Below, piece after piece: positions 23,728 to 35,033 of a stretch of 64,000 nucleotides of DNA. Made by a program: the position numbers and the translations under genes. Each line of letters opens with the position of its first letter. The stretch's first letter is position 1. A model generated the notes under the pieces. It did no database searches, was not told where the DNA came from, and saw only the letters and a list, made by a program, of their open reading frames with translations. The stretch is from Telmatactis stephensoni (taxonomy: Eukaryota; Cnidaria; Anthozoa; Actiniaria; Isophelliidae), in the NCBI GenBank assembly GCA_029948255.1, contig JALIZF010001645.1, positions 434,001 to 498,000 on the forward strand, read 5' to 3'.

Positions 23728-25412
23728 CTATACGAATTTTGTTCTTATTTTCGAGAAAATAGCATATTCAACTTTAAACAAGGATAACTGAATCCGTAAA
23801 ACGCAAACTCAAAAAACCCAGACACCCTTTTGTTGGGCATTTATCTTGCCTTTTAAAGCAAATTAAAATTATCATCATCTTCTACGTTTTAACAGCTTTC
23901 AAACCTTTAGGAAGACCTTAATGTGATAGTGAAGTGGACCGCAGCGTGTAAATACTCTAAGTAGCTCAAGGTTAAACAAGGTATATCCTGTTTTCGTAGT
24001 TTAAGGTGACTTGCTCCATCTGGCTTTAAGCACCTGCGTGCAAGATCGTGAGTATGCGCTGTGACAGTGTTGCATTTACTTGTGCCCAGGCCTTTAGTCC
24101 GGCACTAGTCTAGGTTTAGGTTTGCAATCAGTCTATCAGTCTACCGTTGTAGAGAATCTGTCATTACTTTATTTTATCCCCCGGAAGCCTGTATATCAAT
24201 CAAAATATTAAAATCTCGACCTTGGTCACTCAAACGTTTGAAATGAGCCTTGGAACTGATCGCAAACAAGCCACAAGTTGTATAAGTGGCATCAAAATGT
24301 AAGTTAAAGATCGACTCGAATTGTGAGTCAAAGCTTTCACAATGCCACAAGACAAAAGAAATGGGTGCAGAGAGGAAAGCAGTATAGCCTTAGGAAAATG
24401 AGCGCTCCGCCGCTTAGGTCTATTTATGCGGACGCAAAAGGAAACCTATTTCCGGATAGTTAAATCTGACAATTTTCACGTCAGTAATGGTGGAGGCAAT
24501 TGTAAAAATGAAAATCCATACATGACAGCTACTACTACTACAGTAAAAGTTGGCTTCCTGAAAACGGAAAATGGTTTCCTTTTACGTCCGCGGTCTAGCA
24601 ATAGCCCTGAGTCTTGTAGCGTCTTTGAGATTTTTCATGAACACTCTAGTCTACCCATGTGCCCTCATTTTCTCTTGTATATACATTTGTAGAATTAGCA
24701 TACGGCTAGCCACCATCAATTTCACGACAAAATAAACGGCGCGACACAAATAATTGAACTGCAGAAAATAAGTTACCTGTTCAAGATTAAATATTTTCTT
24801 AAGTATATATATCTTAAGTAGGGCTGTCCATAAGTTGCTCGGCAACTTTTGAGCAACTTTTCCAATTTCGGGCAACTTTTTTTTCTTAGTCAAGCAACTT
24901 TATTTCTTCTGAGCAACTTCTAGATCTTACGGTGTTGGCAAAGTCAAAACAGTGTAATATTCTTCCCTGTGTATTGTTATTCATGAGTATGATAATGAGG
25001 TATGGGGAATCGCTCTGGCCTGGAACCAACCAAAGCCAGGCGAAGTGCCAACAAAGATTATTTGGCAACTTTGAACCCGACTTACTCACTAAAGTGGGTG
25101 GGTGGGTGGGTGGGTCGCCAACGACCCAGTTCTCCTCGGCGGAATGAGCTGGCGACACTTGAATAATGGCGGACGCGTAGAAAAACGCTAATTTCGACAT
25201 ATTGTCATTGAAATATCGGCAAAAAAAGTTTATAGTTATTTTAGTAAGAGCATTAACAGCATTTTGACGGCTTTTTCGAGGAGATTTAAGAGTTTTTCAA
25301 AATGCTAGGATTTTCGTAATTAATAATCCCCTTTTAAGATTATGCATAGTATTACAATACAATCGCAGAGATTTTCAGCACTGCTAAGTGCACAATGTGG
25401 AATTTTGTAACA

Positions 25413-25984
25413 ATATTGTTATAACAATATTTTGTAACAATATTGATTGGGTTTCCTGTGTCATGGCGACCACACGTGTTTTTAGCTACTGGCCGTGAAT
25501 TTGTCGATTTTTATCCACGTATTATTACTTTCCATTTATTTAAATACTCCTTACTTGGTTTATCATACTCCAAGATATTCCTGTAATGTATTTGGGTCGT
25601 TTTCTACTTGTTATGAACGCAACTACAAGCCTTTTTCAAAAGTCTCAGTCGTGTTGCCGAAGGACCGCCATATTGGTTTCTTGACGAAGAAGAAGTTTCT
25701 GAAGTCAAGAATAGCCTATACTCATCAAACTGCACAGCTTCTTTCAATCCATGTGAGGCGCTGTTAATAAGAAGTGGCGATATTCATCCTTTGCCGGGTC
25801 CACATAAGCAAGGATACTACTAAAATTAGAACTCCAAAAGAATTCAAGTCAAACGTGAAAATAGCACACTTGAACGTTCGCTCTCTCAAATCAAGAAAAT
25901 TCCAAAAATTCCACACGGGATCTAGACTCAGGAGCAATTGGATTCAAAGAGCTACTGTCTTTATTCCCAAATGTATAGATCCCG
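25413..25984 (+). mobile_element. LINE 5' fragment (endonuclease N-terminus) between direct repeats
   Basis: The plus strand encodes SGDIHPLPGPHK-like residues split over two frames, followed by VKIAHLNVRSLKSR. This is the start of the apurinic-like endonuclease domain of CR1/L2-type LINEs. The segment is bounded by TGTGGAATTTTGTAACA (25396-25412) and TGTGGAATTTTGCAACA (25985-26001), 17 bases with one mismatch, resembling a target-site duplication. The 3' part of the LINE is absent, which is unusual because truncation normally removes the 5' end. Inverted CCACACGGGATCTA motifs at its 3' end suggest rearrangement. Confidence 0.6.
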
Positions 25985-26461
25985 TGTGGAATTTTGCAAC
26001 ACATAGTAAGGTGTTGTTTTGAATACATCAACAAACCATGATGAAGGTTTTACTTTGGCAGCTCAAACGTCGACTCGATGTAGTTACGTTGCTTACTTTT
26101 GAAGCTTACTGAATTATACCTAGTGCAAATTTTGTATCGCAACTTCTAAGGATTAAATTGGCGCGATACATGTTGTATGTAGTCCTCTATGCCTTTATAC
26201 TGGGTTAATGAAATAGGAAAAAAAATCACCTTAGATTTTTGGATTTATGACCAATTTTTCTCACAAAGCTACTTTTAAAAATCGTCTGATATCTCAAATT
26301 ATTTGATCTAATTCGCAGGAAAAATCATTATTGGTGCAAAGTTCAAGGCTTGAAGAGAAATGGCTGCAAATTTCTCAGAAATCGGACAAGGTTTTGATGT
26401 AAAAAGACGCGATTGAAATTCATGTCTGACAAACAAATCAATATAGGTACGGGCCACTTTA

Positions 26462-27102
26462 TAAGGCCTGGGTCATTGAGCCGAACTAAAAAAATCTAAA
26501 ATTGCAATATCTCTACTGACCAATAGTAAATGTACTTAGATATAATTTTGGCCCATAGTCATAATCAGTGGATCCTTAACATTTTTATTTGTGTATGGTC
26601 AGAATTCGGTGGTCACGTGACCTATAGGATGAAAAAAAAAAAAGAATTTGAAAATGGGTCTGCGAAAATGCATTCAACATGAAAGCTGTTTTTGGTGTGT
26701 AACTATTAAAGACATCTTAGTTATTTCCTGGAATGGATGACTTCCTTTAAACAGTGAGGAGTAACATGCAAATTTGTAAAAATCTGATTTGGTCACGTGA
26801 CCTTTTTTTACCAGATATCTCCTTAACAATCAATGATGGACCACCATTCCAGGCAGATTTTGAAAGACATCCCCAAACGTCATAAATTGGCATCTCTTTT
26901 ATTTTTTCACTTACGTCTCTATACGGCCCGTTTTCCATTGAATTTTTCGCATTTCTATATCACGTGGATGCCGTCACGTGGCCGTTTTCAAAATCGACAA
27001 ATTCTAACACGTCTCTAAGTTAGAAAGCGGAACGTTCAATATTACTCTTGAAATGTAAAAAAATACCATTTTATTCTAAGTAGGGGCCTGACCCAGGCCT
27101 TA
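26462..27102. mobile_element. Putative non-autonomous element with 14-bp TIRs
   Basis: TAAGGCCTGGGTCA at the left is exactly reverse-complemented at 27089-27102. The interior carries several CACGTG palindromes (about 26610, 26795, 26960 and 26974). No coding capacity. The short TIRs make the call tentative. Confidence 0.5.
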
Positions 27103-27310
27103 ACATGCTTGAGCAAGAGTGAACTGAAGAAGCCCCGTAAAAAATAGTTTGTCACCTGTGCACTGTGACAATTTTGAAAATGTTGAAGAAGCTAAGGCAA
27201 TGAGAATAAAAACAATAATTCAGCTTTGCAGCTGAGCAATGTCCAGGACTGGCCTCAACTGTCCTTGTCCCCTGGGACGATCTCCTGGATATCTCTTAAA
27301 TATCCCCGTC

Positions 27311-27710
27311 CTGTAGCTGTTATCATGTTTGTTGTGGCAATCTTTGGAAACTCACTCGCCCTTTTCATTTTGAGACAACGTAAAACAAAAACAAGACCAC
27401 CTTATGAATACTTTAAGGGAACTTGAGCATCGCAGATTTGATCTTCCTGGTGGTATATATAATCATAGGATATGCTAGAATCAAACGTCGTTGTATTTTT
27501 GTAAGATCTTCAAAGCTGCATGTGTATTCAGATTCTTCAATTGTGCGCATGTACACCGTAACTGTTATTGCAATTTTTAGATTCAAAGCCATTGTAAACC
27601 CTTTAAAGTTTAAGCCGAGAGCAAAAATCATCTATGGAACATACTTTCTAATTTTACAGTTCGATAAATTAAAAATAGTGGAAATTGTTACGAAAACTGG
27701 CCATCACAGA
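27311..27710 (+). pseudogene. GPCR copy 5, decayed fragment lacking TM4
   Basis: Homology begins abruptly in TM1 (CTGTAGCTGTTATCATG) and ends after ECL2 (TGGCCATCACAGACTCT). A one-base deletion near 27415 breaks the frame after TM1, more small indels follow in TM3, and about 42 bases encoding most of TM4 are gone, joining IYGT directly to YFLILQF. FRF is retained at the DRY position. No N-terminus, TM5-TM7 or start codon remains. Confidence 0.88.
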
Positions 27711-27762
27711 CTCTGTGTTGTTCTGTGTGTGAACTCAGATTCTTTGCTGTGTGGCATTAATT

Positions 27763-27987
27763 CAGGGTCCCCTATAACTTTTCCGTGAAACGTGAATGGC
27801 TGATTGATTTTGACGTGCAGTGAAACGTGATTTAAGGTCTAAAATATTTTTGCGTCCACGTGAAAGCAACCTTTGATTTTTTTTTTCTTTTTGTGAACGT
27901 GAAAGAGATTTTTTAATTATCCGTGACGCGTGAAAAGACCAAATATTTTTGCGTGATTTCATTTTGCAAAGGGTATAGGGGACCCTG
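27763..27987. mobile_element. 225-bp MITE with CAGGGTCCCCTATA termini
   Basis: The left end CAGGGTCCCCTATA is matched by TATAGGGGACCCTG at the right. The interior has repeated CGTGAAA and its variants (GTGAAACGTG). It lies just downstream of the GPCR copy 5 remnant and may have taken part in its truncation. Confidence 0.75.
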
Positions 27988-28287
27988 TTCAAGGGCACTA
28001 GGACAAAGTCGTTGTGTTTATGTGTAATAAATCAAGTTAAAAATTGTACTTATCTGCAGTCAATCCTTTGAAGCTCTGAAGTCACATTATTTCCTCTGTT
28101 TTTGACCTTTCTGGCCTCTGTTCTAGCTGTTATAATGCTTTATCTTTGGTCAAACGAACGTTCCAACGGTTTGAATATCGATACTCGTTTGCAATTGGGG
28201 TCCAGTTCCCGCTCCGCCAAACTTTAGTTAGCGATTAGTAGTAATAAGTTAATCAATATTCGACTTAAGATCACTCTAAGTTTACTC

Positions 28288-28382
28288 TAGGTACAAGTAA
28301 TGTTTTGAAAATTCTCAAATTATAGGACTCGCCGAAAGGCTCGTCCAATTTTGAGAACTTTCAAAACATTACTTGTACCTAT
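28288..28382. repeat. Hairpin repeat with ~40-bp arms
   Basis: Arms beginning AGGTACAAGTAATGTTTTGA and ending with the complement pair over about 40 bases around a CGCCGAAAGGC loop. Non-coding foldback element upstream of GPCR copy 6. Confidence 0.8.
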
Positions 28383-28919
28383 TAATTCCGAATTGTACTC
28401 AAGATCGTACGATTTCCCTATACTAAATTACTTTTTCCTGCCGTGTTAGCGATTAAGATTCGCTGCTCTCAGCCAATCAGAATCGAGAAATTTTTCCATG
28501 TTTATTATTAAACATGTTAACAATAACCTTACAAAAGATGTACTCAATCAACATTTTCATTGACGAATTAACGCTAGCTATTAAACATTAGAAATGAATT
28601 TAAAGTAATTTGCTGTTTACTTGCCACAAAAATAGCGATTAAAAACTTTATTTTTTACAGGTGTTTTTCTTCCGGCAAAATTGAAATGAGAATAGTTCCA
28701 TTCGTGACAGATTGTGTTGCGCATGAAAGTACAAAGCAGTGGTCAATCACATCGAGCGAGGACATAAGTTAACGGGTTTGAATCAGAGGCTTTTGAAGGA
28801 TTATTCAAAAAACATTTAGGAAAGATGCAGGTATAAATTTTGCCAGTACGTACTCAAGTTGAATCTCTCCTAGAAGGTCCGAGTAGACAAAAAGACAAGA
28901 AAAATCATTATTTAACACA

Positions 28920-30026
28920 ATGGCAAACATGAACTGGACCAACAGCATTAAAACGTCAAACATCACAGATGCGACACCCAGCAATGTAGAAAGTCTGCAA
29001 TGGAAAGTCAAGTTGGCTGTAGCTGTTATCATGTTTGTTGTGGGAATCCTTGGAAACTCACTCGTCCTTCTCATCTTGAAACAACGTAAAACAAAAACAA
29101 GACCACCTTATGAATACTTTATTGGGAACTTGAGCATCACAGATCTGATCTTCCTGGTGGTATATATGATCATAGAATATGCTAGAATCAAAAAGTCGTT
29201 GTATTTTTGTAAGATCTTCCAAACTGTGTATTCAGTTTCTTCAACTGTGAGCATGTGCACCGTAACTGTTATTGCAATCTTTAGATTCAAAGCCATTGTA
29301 AACCCTTTAAAGTTTAAGCCGGGAAAAAAGGCCATCTATGGAACACTCGTAGGCATATGGGTTTGGGCTCACGTCATTTTCATACCATACTTTCTAGTGC
29401 TACAGTTCAATGAGAATAGTGGAAATTGTTACGAAAACTGGCCATCACAGACGATGTGAACAAAGTTTACACCATGACATTATTCGTGGTACAGTATCCA
29501 ATTCCTTTGATCGTTATCGCTATCTGCTACACAAAAATTGTATTTTACCTTAAACACCACCAAATTCCACATTGTGGACTGGGCCAAGGAAATCATCTTC
29601 AACTGGTTCGAAAACGCAAGCAAGATAAAGAAGTGCTGAAAATCTCCGTGATTATTGTAGTATTGTACACAGTCTTAACTTTGCCTGGACAAATTGTTAT
29701 TTTGTCTTGGGCTATTTTTGAGAACATCTACTTGTCCAACAGTGTTTATGTTTTTTTCGAACGAACTTTTCCTTTTCCATGGTTGTTGTAATCCACTTGT
29801 GTACGGTATGATTTCCCGCCAATTCCGTGCTCAACTCCTCAGTTATGTGCGTGCATTTCGTTGCTCTTGCTGTCCACGTAACCGTAGGACACAATCAATC
29901 AATGATAACATACAAGAACTTGACTGCAATATGGTGGTACTTACTGGCATAGTCACACGGGATACAAGAGCAAACCCTCCTGTAATAGCTTGTAATAGAA
30001 AAGTTCCAGTAGGACACAAATCATGA
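28920..30026 (+). pseudogene. GPCR copy 6, two frameshifts
   Basis: The ATG at 28920 opens MANMNWTNSIKTSNIT, a distinct N-terminus, then TM1-TM4 with FRF at the DRY position. A two-base insertion (ATGTGAAC) creates TGA at 29457-29459 after ECL2. TM5-TM6 continue in another frame, and an extra T in the run near 29752-29758 shifts again, after which TM7 (CCNPLVYGM) and the tail are open to 30026. The two shifts sum to three, so the ends are back in phase but the middle is not. The immediate upstream block (28640-28920) is duplicated before copy 7 and differs from copies 1-4, so copies 6 and 7 form a second subfamily. Confidence 0.88.
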
Positions 30027-30289
30027 AATAATAATCAATTGTTACTGTGGTTTTTAGGAATTAATCAGCTGGCTTGTTAATATCATAAGGACTGAAACAA
30101 AACGAATAAAAGAAAGTCAGCTGTGGCCTGGCGAACTGTAATTTTAGTGTCTAATACCAGTGAAAAACTTGAGCAGGCATAATGATCAACCTAAACCATT
30201 AACTAATGCTCCACCTTGTGAACAAAAGGAAAAACCGATTGGGTTGGTTAGCAGTCTTAAAATGCATCGATGAAATTGACATTCTCCAT

Positions 30290-30745
30290 GATTAATACAA
30301 GGATGACCGTCGCCTTGCTGACTGAAAAACACTATAAAACAGCTGGAATGAAATTAAAATAGCGTGCAGTTTACTCGCCCAAAAAAAGAGATGACAAAAC
30401 CCATTATTTTTCACAGGTGTTTTGTCCAAAATTGAAATGAGAATTTCATTCGTGGCAGATTTGTGTTGCGCATGAAAGTACAAAGCAGTGGTCAATCATG
30501 TTGGGAAAATAGGATTAACAGGTTTGAGTCGATCATAGGAAAGATATAAGTACATTTTACCAGTACGTACTTGAATCTCTCCTAGAAGGTCGTCCGGGTA
30601 GACAAAGAGACAAGAAAATAAATCATTATTTACATTAAACACTTTCAAACATAACCTGGGTCAACAAAACGTCTAACATGACAGATGCCACACGCAGATC
30701 AGAAATTTTGAAAGTGTTCAACATGTTCAATGGAAAGTCAAGATA
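30290..30745 (+). pseudogene. GPCR copy 7 remnant: promoter block and N-terminus
   Basis: From about 30400 the sequence follows the DNA upstream of copy 6 (ACAGGTGTTTT, then TTGCGCATGAAAGTACAAAG). It then follows its first codons to about 30745, where GGAAAGTCAAGATATAGCTG corresponds to the start of TM1. Codons are altered and a short segment is duplicated (ATGTTCAA). It stops before TM1 is complete. Confidence 0.75.
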
Positions 30746-31054
30746 TAGCTGCTTTTTAGGTTTTAGGTATATCAGTTCCAGCACCTGCTAACACTGGAAA
30801 GTTTTGCTCTTTTCCAATACGATGATAGGAAATATCTCGGAAATATTTCCAATCATAAGAAATTTCATTTCCTAGATATTTCCAACTTTTTCATTTTGCT
30901 ATGATTGGAAATATCTAGAAAATATCTAGGGAAATGTATTTTCCTACATTTTGTCCAGTTCCTATTATTAATATCTTGTGATACCGTCAAGCATCAATTT
31001 CTACATTACAGGAGGGCTCCTAAAAATTCTCATTAATTAAACGGCAGCACAAGG

Positions 31055-31130
31055 CTGTAGACATGACTCCAAACCCATATGCCTACAAGTGTTCCATAGA
31101 TTCAGCTTTTCTTCCAGGTTTAAACTTGAA
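31055..31130 (-). pseudogene. Inverted GPCR fragment (end of TM3 loop to TM4)
   Basis: The minus strand reads AAGTTTAAACCTGGAAGAAA, then TATGGAACACTTGTAGGCAT and ATGGGTTTGGAGTCATGTC. This matches the IL2-TM4 coding segment of copies 1-6 with few changes. It is opposite in orientation to every other piece of the array, so a local inversion broke copy 7. Confidence 0.82.
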
Positions 31131-31795
31131 GAACCGATTTCAACAGTTTCTCGGTGTTTGGAGCCTCTGATCCAACACTTGCTCTCGCGTTAAAAAAACA
31201 TTACTTCCAAAGCCGCTGACTAAAACATTAATCTTATTTTCCTGACATGCATGATCATTGACTGCTGCGTTGTGCTTAAAAACTTTCATGCGCTCGGCGG
31301 TCAAAAATGTTTTTCTTTTTCATCGCTCTTTTTTTTTGACCGAGTAATGTAACTGAACACGATTCTTTGTGACATGCAAATTCGGTGATGAAATATACTT
31401 TTGCGGGTGATCGTTGGTAAGAGTCTTAGCCGACCAAGCAATTAAGAAATAGTTATTGTATAAAGATCGTTCAAGAAATCTTAGTGTGGCAGTCACTAAA
31501 AGGCAAACACCCCCATCTATACTTTACCTTATTCTCAACCAGACTAACCAAATTAACCAGATTTTTATAGTTTCGTCAGCTGTTCTTTCTGAATTTTATT
31601 ATCAAAGGATTTTAAAATACAAGACGATAGGGATTAGGCGATTATCCACACTTATCCAAACTGTTCTCAAGTAACGAATGTAATTCATTGTGACGTGATT
31701 TGTAAATTGAGCGTGCGTTCCCAGCACACCGCGGTCATGAACTGGATAAATGTGTCATTATTTTCAACTGACTCAACTGCATGGTTCGAATACTA

Positions 31796-31990
31796 AGGAA
31801 AGTTCAAGCAAGATAAAGAAGTGCTAGTGTAACTGCTCTGTGATTATTGTGACACGCTACACAGTCTTAACTTTGCCAGGACAAATTGCTTGGTTAACTT
31901 TTATCGCTTTTGGTATATCTTTTTTGTCCTGAACTGTCCGTCCTTTTTCAGACAAACATTGAACTTTCTATAGTTGTTTCAAGATCTCCA
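31796..31990 (+). pseudogene. GPCR copy 7 remnant: IL3, TM6 and start of TM7
   Basis: AAGCAAGATAAAGAAGTGCT, CTGTGATTATTGTGA and ACACAGTCTTAACTTTGCC match the IL3-TM6 region of copy 6. Weaker matches run to the TTTTCAGACAAAC block before TM7. Frame and key codons are lost. Confidence 0.8.
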
Positions 31991-32361
31991 CAACACACAT
32001 CTTGCAAATTAAGTTTCAGTATAGGTGTTTTCTATCCTTAATACAGGGCCTTAGCACTGGCTTGAAGGCTTGAAGGCTTGAAAAACTGGTGGTGGTGTCA
32101 CAAAGTCACTCTGCATCACGTGATGTAGCAGTAGTAAAATATGTTTTTAAATGTTTCTCAAAAAGAAATCTTGAACTGAAAAGATATTTCTTGCCGCAGG
32201 CCCACATGTAACTGATTCAAAGCGCGCACCAATTAGGCATGAATTAGTGCATGTTTATTTAATATTTATTTATAGCTGTACTTGTATATCTAAAGGTAAC
32301 ACCACACTTATTTGGAAAAATATCGATGTATACTAGTTATATAAGACACCAAATAAAAACT

Positions 32362-32388
32362 TCTGTCTGTCTGTCTGTCTGTCTGTCA
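32362..32388. repeat. Short (GTCT)n tract
   Basis: About six GTCT units; non-coding. Confidence 0.85.
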
Positions 32389-32675
32389 CGTGATGCATAA
32401 TTAACATTTTTTAATTAGATTAACATTTTTCCTTGCTCTGTTTTTTTTTATACATATATTCTCTGTGGGCGCTACGGCTCTGTAATAACCGCGGGACTAG
32501 TTCATTTCTATCAGAAGACTGATTTTATGTGTAGAAAATTAAAAGCAGTAAGCGCGGCTATCAAGTACTTCGTTTCTTGTTTGCATGTGTAGCAAACGAT
32601 CAACTTGCTGGTACATTTCAAAAGATATTATTTTTAAGACTTTTCAACTTTTTCTTTGTTGTAAGAATTGTAAGA

Positions 32676-32880
32676 ATTTAAGGAGCAAGTGTAGCTTAAT
32701 TCAGTGGTTAGTGTGCGGCTTTCTGATACGAGAGGTCCCGAGTTCAATTCTCTGTCGGATCACCTCATACTTATTTGGACTTCTTTCTATTCCGTGTAGC
32801 TTTAATTAGCTTTAAATACCCTTAAAATAGAGCACTGATGGAAAGAGTGGTAAAGAGCGCACTGTCGGCTTCCTGGGAGA
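32676..32880 (+). mobile_element. tRNA-derived SINE, copy 1
   Basis: The head GGAGCAAGTGTAGCTTAATT and the B-box-like GAGGTCCCGAGTTCAATTC form a tRNA-like pol III promoter with decayed pairing. The body ends with GCTTTAAATACCCTTAAAA and AGCACTGATGGA. The same head and body occur inverted at 46560-46725. It is not a functional tRNA: the acceptor and anticodon stems do not pair and no CCA-ready end is seen. Confidence 0.8.
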
Positions 32881-33184
32881 CCAACATTCATGTGAAGGAC
32901 CAACCGACGCTAAATGCTGGTGCTTTATCTTTTTTCTTTACCTGTACAGCTGTAGTTGTCGATTCTGATTGCTGCAATCTAGAGTAAATTTTAGAAAAGA
33001 GTAATCTCTTAATCTTAATGCCGTTTTTGCTCTCCTGGGTCCCGTACCTCAAGATTAAGACCCGATAACTTTACGGGCTCGTTAAAGTACCAGCTAAAGT
33101 TTACGACTGTTTCGAAGCGTAGGTTTTTACAGTTTCTATCATTTTAATACAGGCACGTTGACATGTGCGCGCGCATTCCCGTAA

Positions 33185-34333
33185 TACTGTATTTCTCGCA
33201 AATTATTGGGCCCAGGGTAAATTATTGGGTCTTTCGAGGAACGACCCCCTGAATCAAAAGTATGCCACCACTTTTAAGCCCTATTAGACCCTTATCACGC
33301 TAACGTGACATTATAAAATATTTCATTTATTGAGAAAATGAATTCACTATCAAATTCATCTAATCGATATTTTAAAATTGCAGATTTTCGTAAAGATTGC
33401 TCTTAAACTGACGAAGTTATGAATTTTTGAAGCTAGATATTTTTGTGGAATTTTTATAAAGAATTGTATGTGTTTAGCATGATAACAAGGCTCTCCGGGC
33501 ATGTGATGCCCGTCGTCCAACATACATTTCTTTGTAAAAATGCTAAGTTTTAAAAATTCATATCTTTGTCAGTTTAACAGCAATCTCTCCGATACTTTGC
33601 AGTTTTACTAATATCGATGTGACAAATTTGATAGTGGATTCCTTTTTCCGATAAATCAAATAATTTATAATGTCACGCTTGTGTGATATGGGTCTATCCC
33701 TTCTTCTACTGCACGCGGAAAAAGTGGCGGAGTGCATGCTTAAGTTCACTTCAAGTAGTCTGCCAAGTTATTGCTTTGTAGTGTCACTACACAAGCTAAT
33801 TCCAAGCGACAGTTTCCCAAAAAGGCCAATAACCTCTAGAGCGCACAATGCACTAATAATTCCGTTAGAGTTTTTTAGAGTTGAAAAAAAACACGCATCA
33901 TTTCAACCTCTGTAACTTTATAATGATAATTGTTTCAACTACGGATTTTTACAGTTGATAATATTTGACTGGGTTTCGGTCGTCCATCATTAGGGATGAA
34001 AATCACACAGGCAATCCCTCCACCATCATAACGCTTCGAGCCTTAGCCCTTCGTTGGAGTAAAACGTTTTACTGCTTTTACTCCGGTTAAGGCTCAAAAC
34101 GTCGGTAAGTTATTTCCTTTTTACGGTATTACAAGTATCCATTCATCCCTTGTTGTATATGTTATATATGACTCTGTTTTACATTGAATAATAATTGATC
34201 TCTGTTCCACTTCTCGGATAGATGATATAATGGTATACTATCCAATGAAATATGCGTCCCCTCCCAAGAGTACCCCTTCTCTACCCTTGAAAATCAAATA
34301 AGTGCCGCCCCGGGCGCCTATTCGAATACGGTA
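33185..34333. mobile_element. Non-autonomous element with TACNGTATT-type ends and large internal foldback
   Basis: The left end reads TACTGTATTTCTCGCAAATT. The right end is an imperfect inverted match (AATACGGTA) after a CCGCCCCGGGCGCC block. Inside, about 33298-33440 pairs with 33545-33690 as diverged arms of some 140 bases. No transposase seen. The boundaries are tentative. Confidence 0.5.
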
Positions 34334-34815
34334 CCTACGTACCTACTAATTTGATACTATTCTATTTTCGTTTGCGGGTAAATTTACGGTTACTCGCGCG
34401 CTCCCAGATTATCGCGCGCGCGTCCAGATACTTGCAGGACCCAGGACCAGCCTTGGTGAACAGATCTTGAGGAATCAATTTTCTTTATTTCGATCAATTG
34501 TTTGTGAGCTCGTGATAGTGTGGTTGAAAGACGTCGATGAACCGAACACCAACACTGAGAGACCGGAAATACTTTTAAGTAGGAGATTGGCAGCGTTAAT
34601 ACGTGCGCGCGTGGCCGTATGATATTCAATCTCTTGATTCTACGCCCAATATCATTTTGCCTATCCAAACCATTCACAATTCATGTGGTGATCCATTGTG
34701 CGATTTCACCTCGTTATCGCAAGGTCACCGCTCCAGTTCTGTCTCCCGCAAATAAGTATTCTCCATCGAACAGGAGGTGACTGCTTGTCTTGAATCGAAG
34801 GAGGATTCTTACATT

Positions 34816-35033
34816 ATGACAGAGATGATTTTAGTTTTAATTCTCGCGCTTCTTGCAAATGTCGACTGTCAAAGACGCAGAGGTGAAGAACGAGGGATTC
34901 GAAATTGTCCATGGAAATGTAAATGTTCTCCTGATGTTTCTAACAGGGAGATGGGCAGCGGAGTTCTGGTCAACTGCACTGGAATGAAATTGAAACGCTT
35001 TCCCTATCCTCTGCCAAGAGCGACGACAACTTT
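34816..35033 (+). CDS. Exon 1: signal peptide and LRRNT cap
   Basis: Encodes MTEMILVLILALLANVDC, a typical secretion signal. The N-terminal LRR cap cysteines follow (CPWKCKC, then VNCTGMKLKRFP and LPRATTTL). It ends in phase 2 at a GTAAGT donor. An in-frame GTG further upstream (34777) is not used as the start because eukaryotic initiation needs ATG and the signal peptide begins here. Confidence 0.88.

Larger units (their letters stand above)
20162..24170 (+). repeat. Segmental duplication unit C (carries GPCR copy 4), rearranged
   Basis: Starts with the same GCAGTGATTGATGGG block as units A and B and ends near the block containing CTAGGTTTAGGTT (about 24110). Part of the upstream spacer has been replaced by a LINE 3' end and a Penelope fragment, and its 3' spacer carries another insertion (about 23296-23735). 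It is shorter overall in shared sequence and more diverged. Confidence 0.75.
24170..27310. other. Spacer with repeat fragments, no host gene recognised
   Basis: Contains a short direct-repeat cluster of GCAACTTTT near 24836-24925, the LINE fragment at 25413-25984 and the TIR element at 26462-27102. The open frames here do not resemble any protein family I know. Confidence 0.5.

Noticed and set aside
32676..32760. Functional tRNA gene
   Set aside because: Acceptor and anticodon stems do not pair and the same head plus body recurs inverted at 46.6 kb, so it is a SINE.
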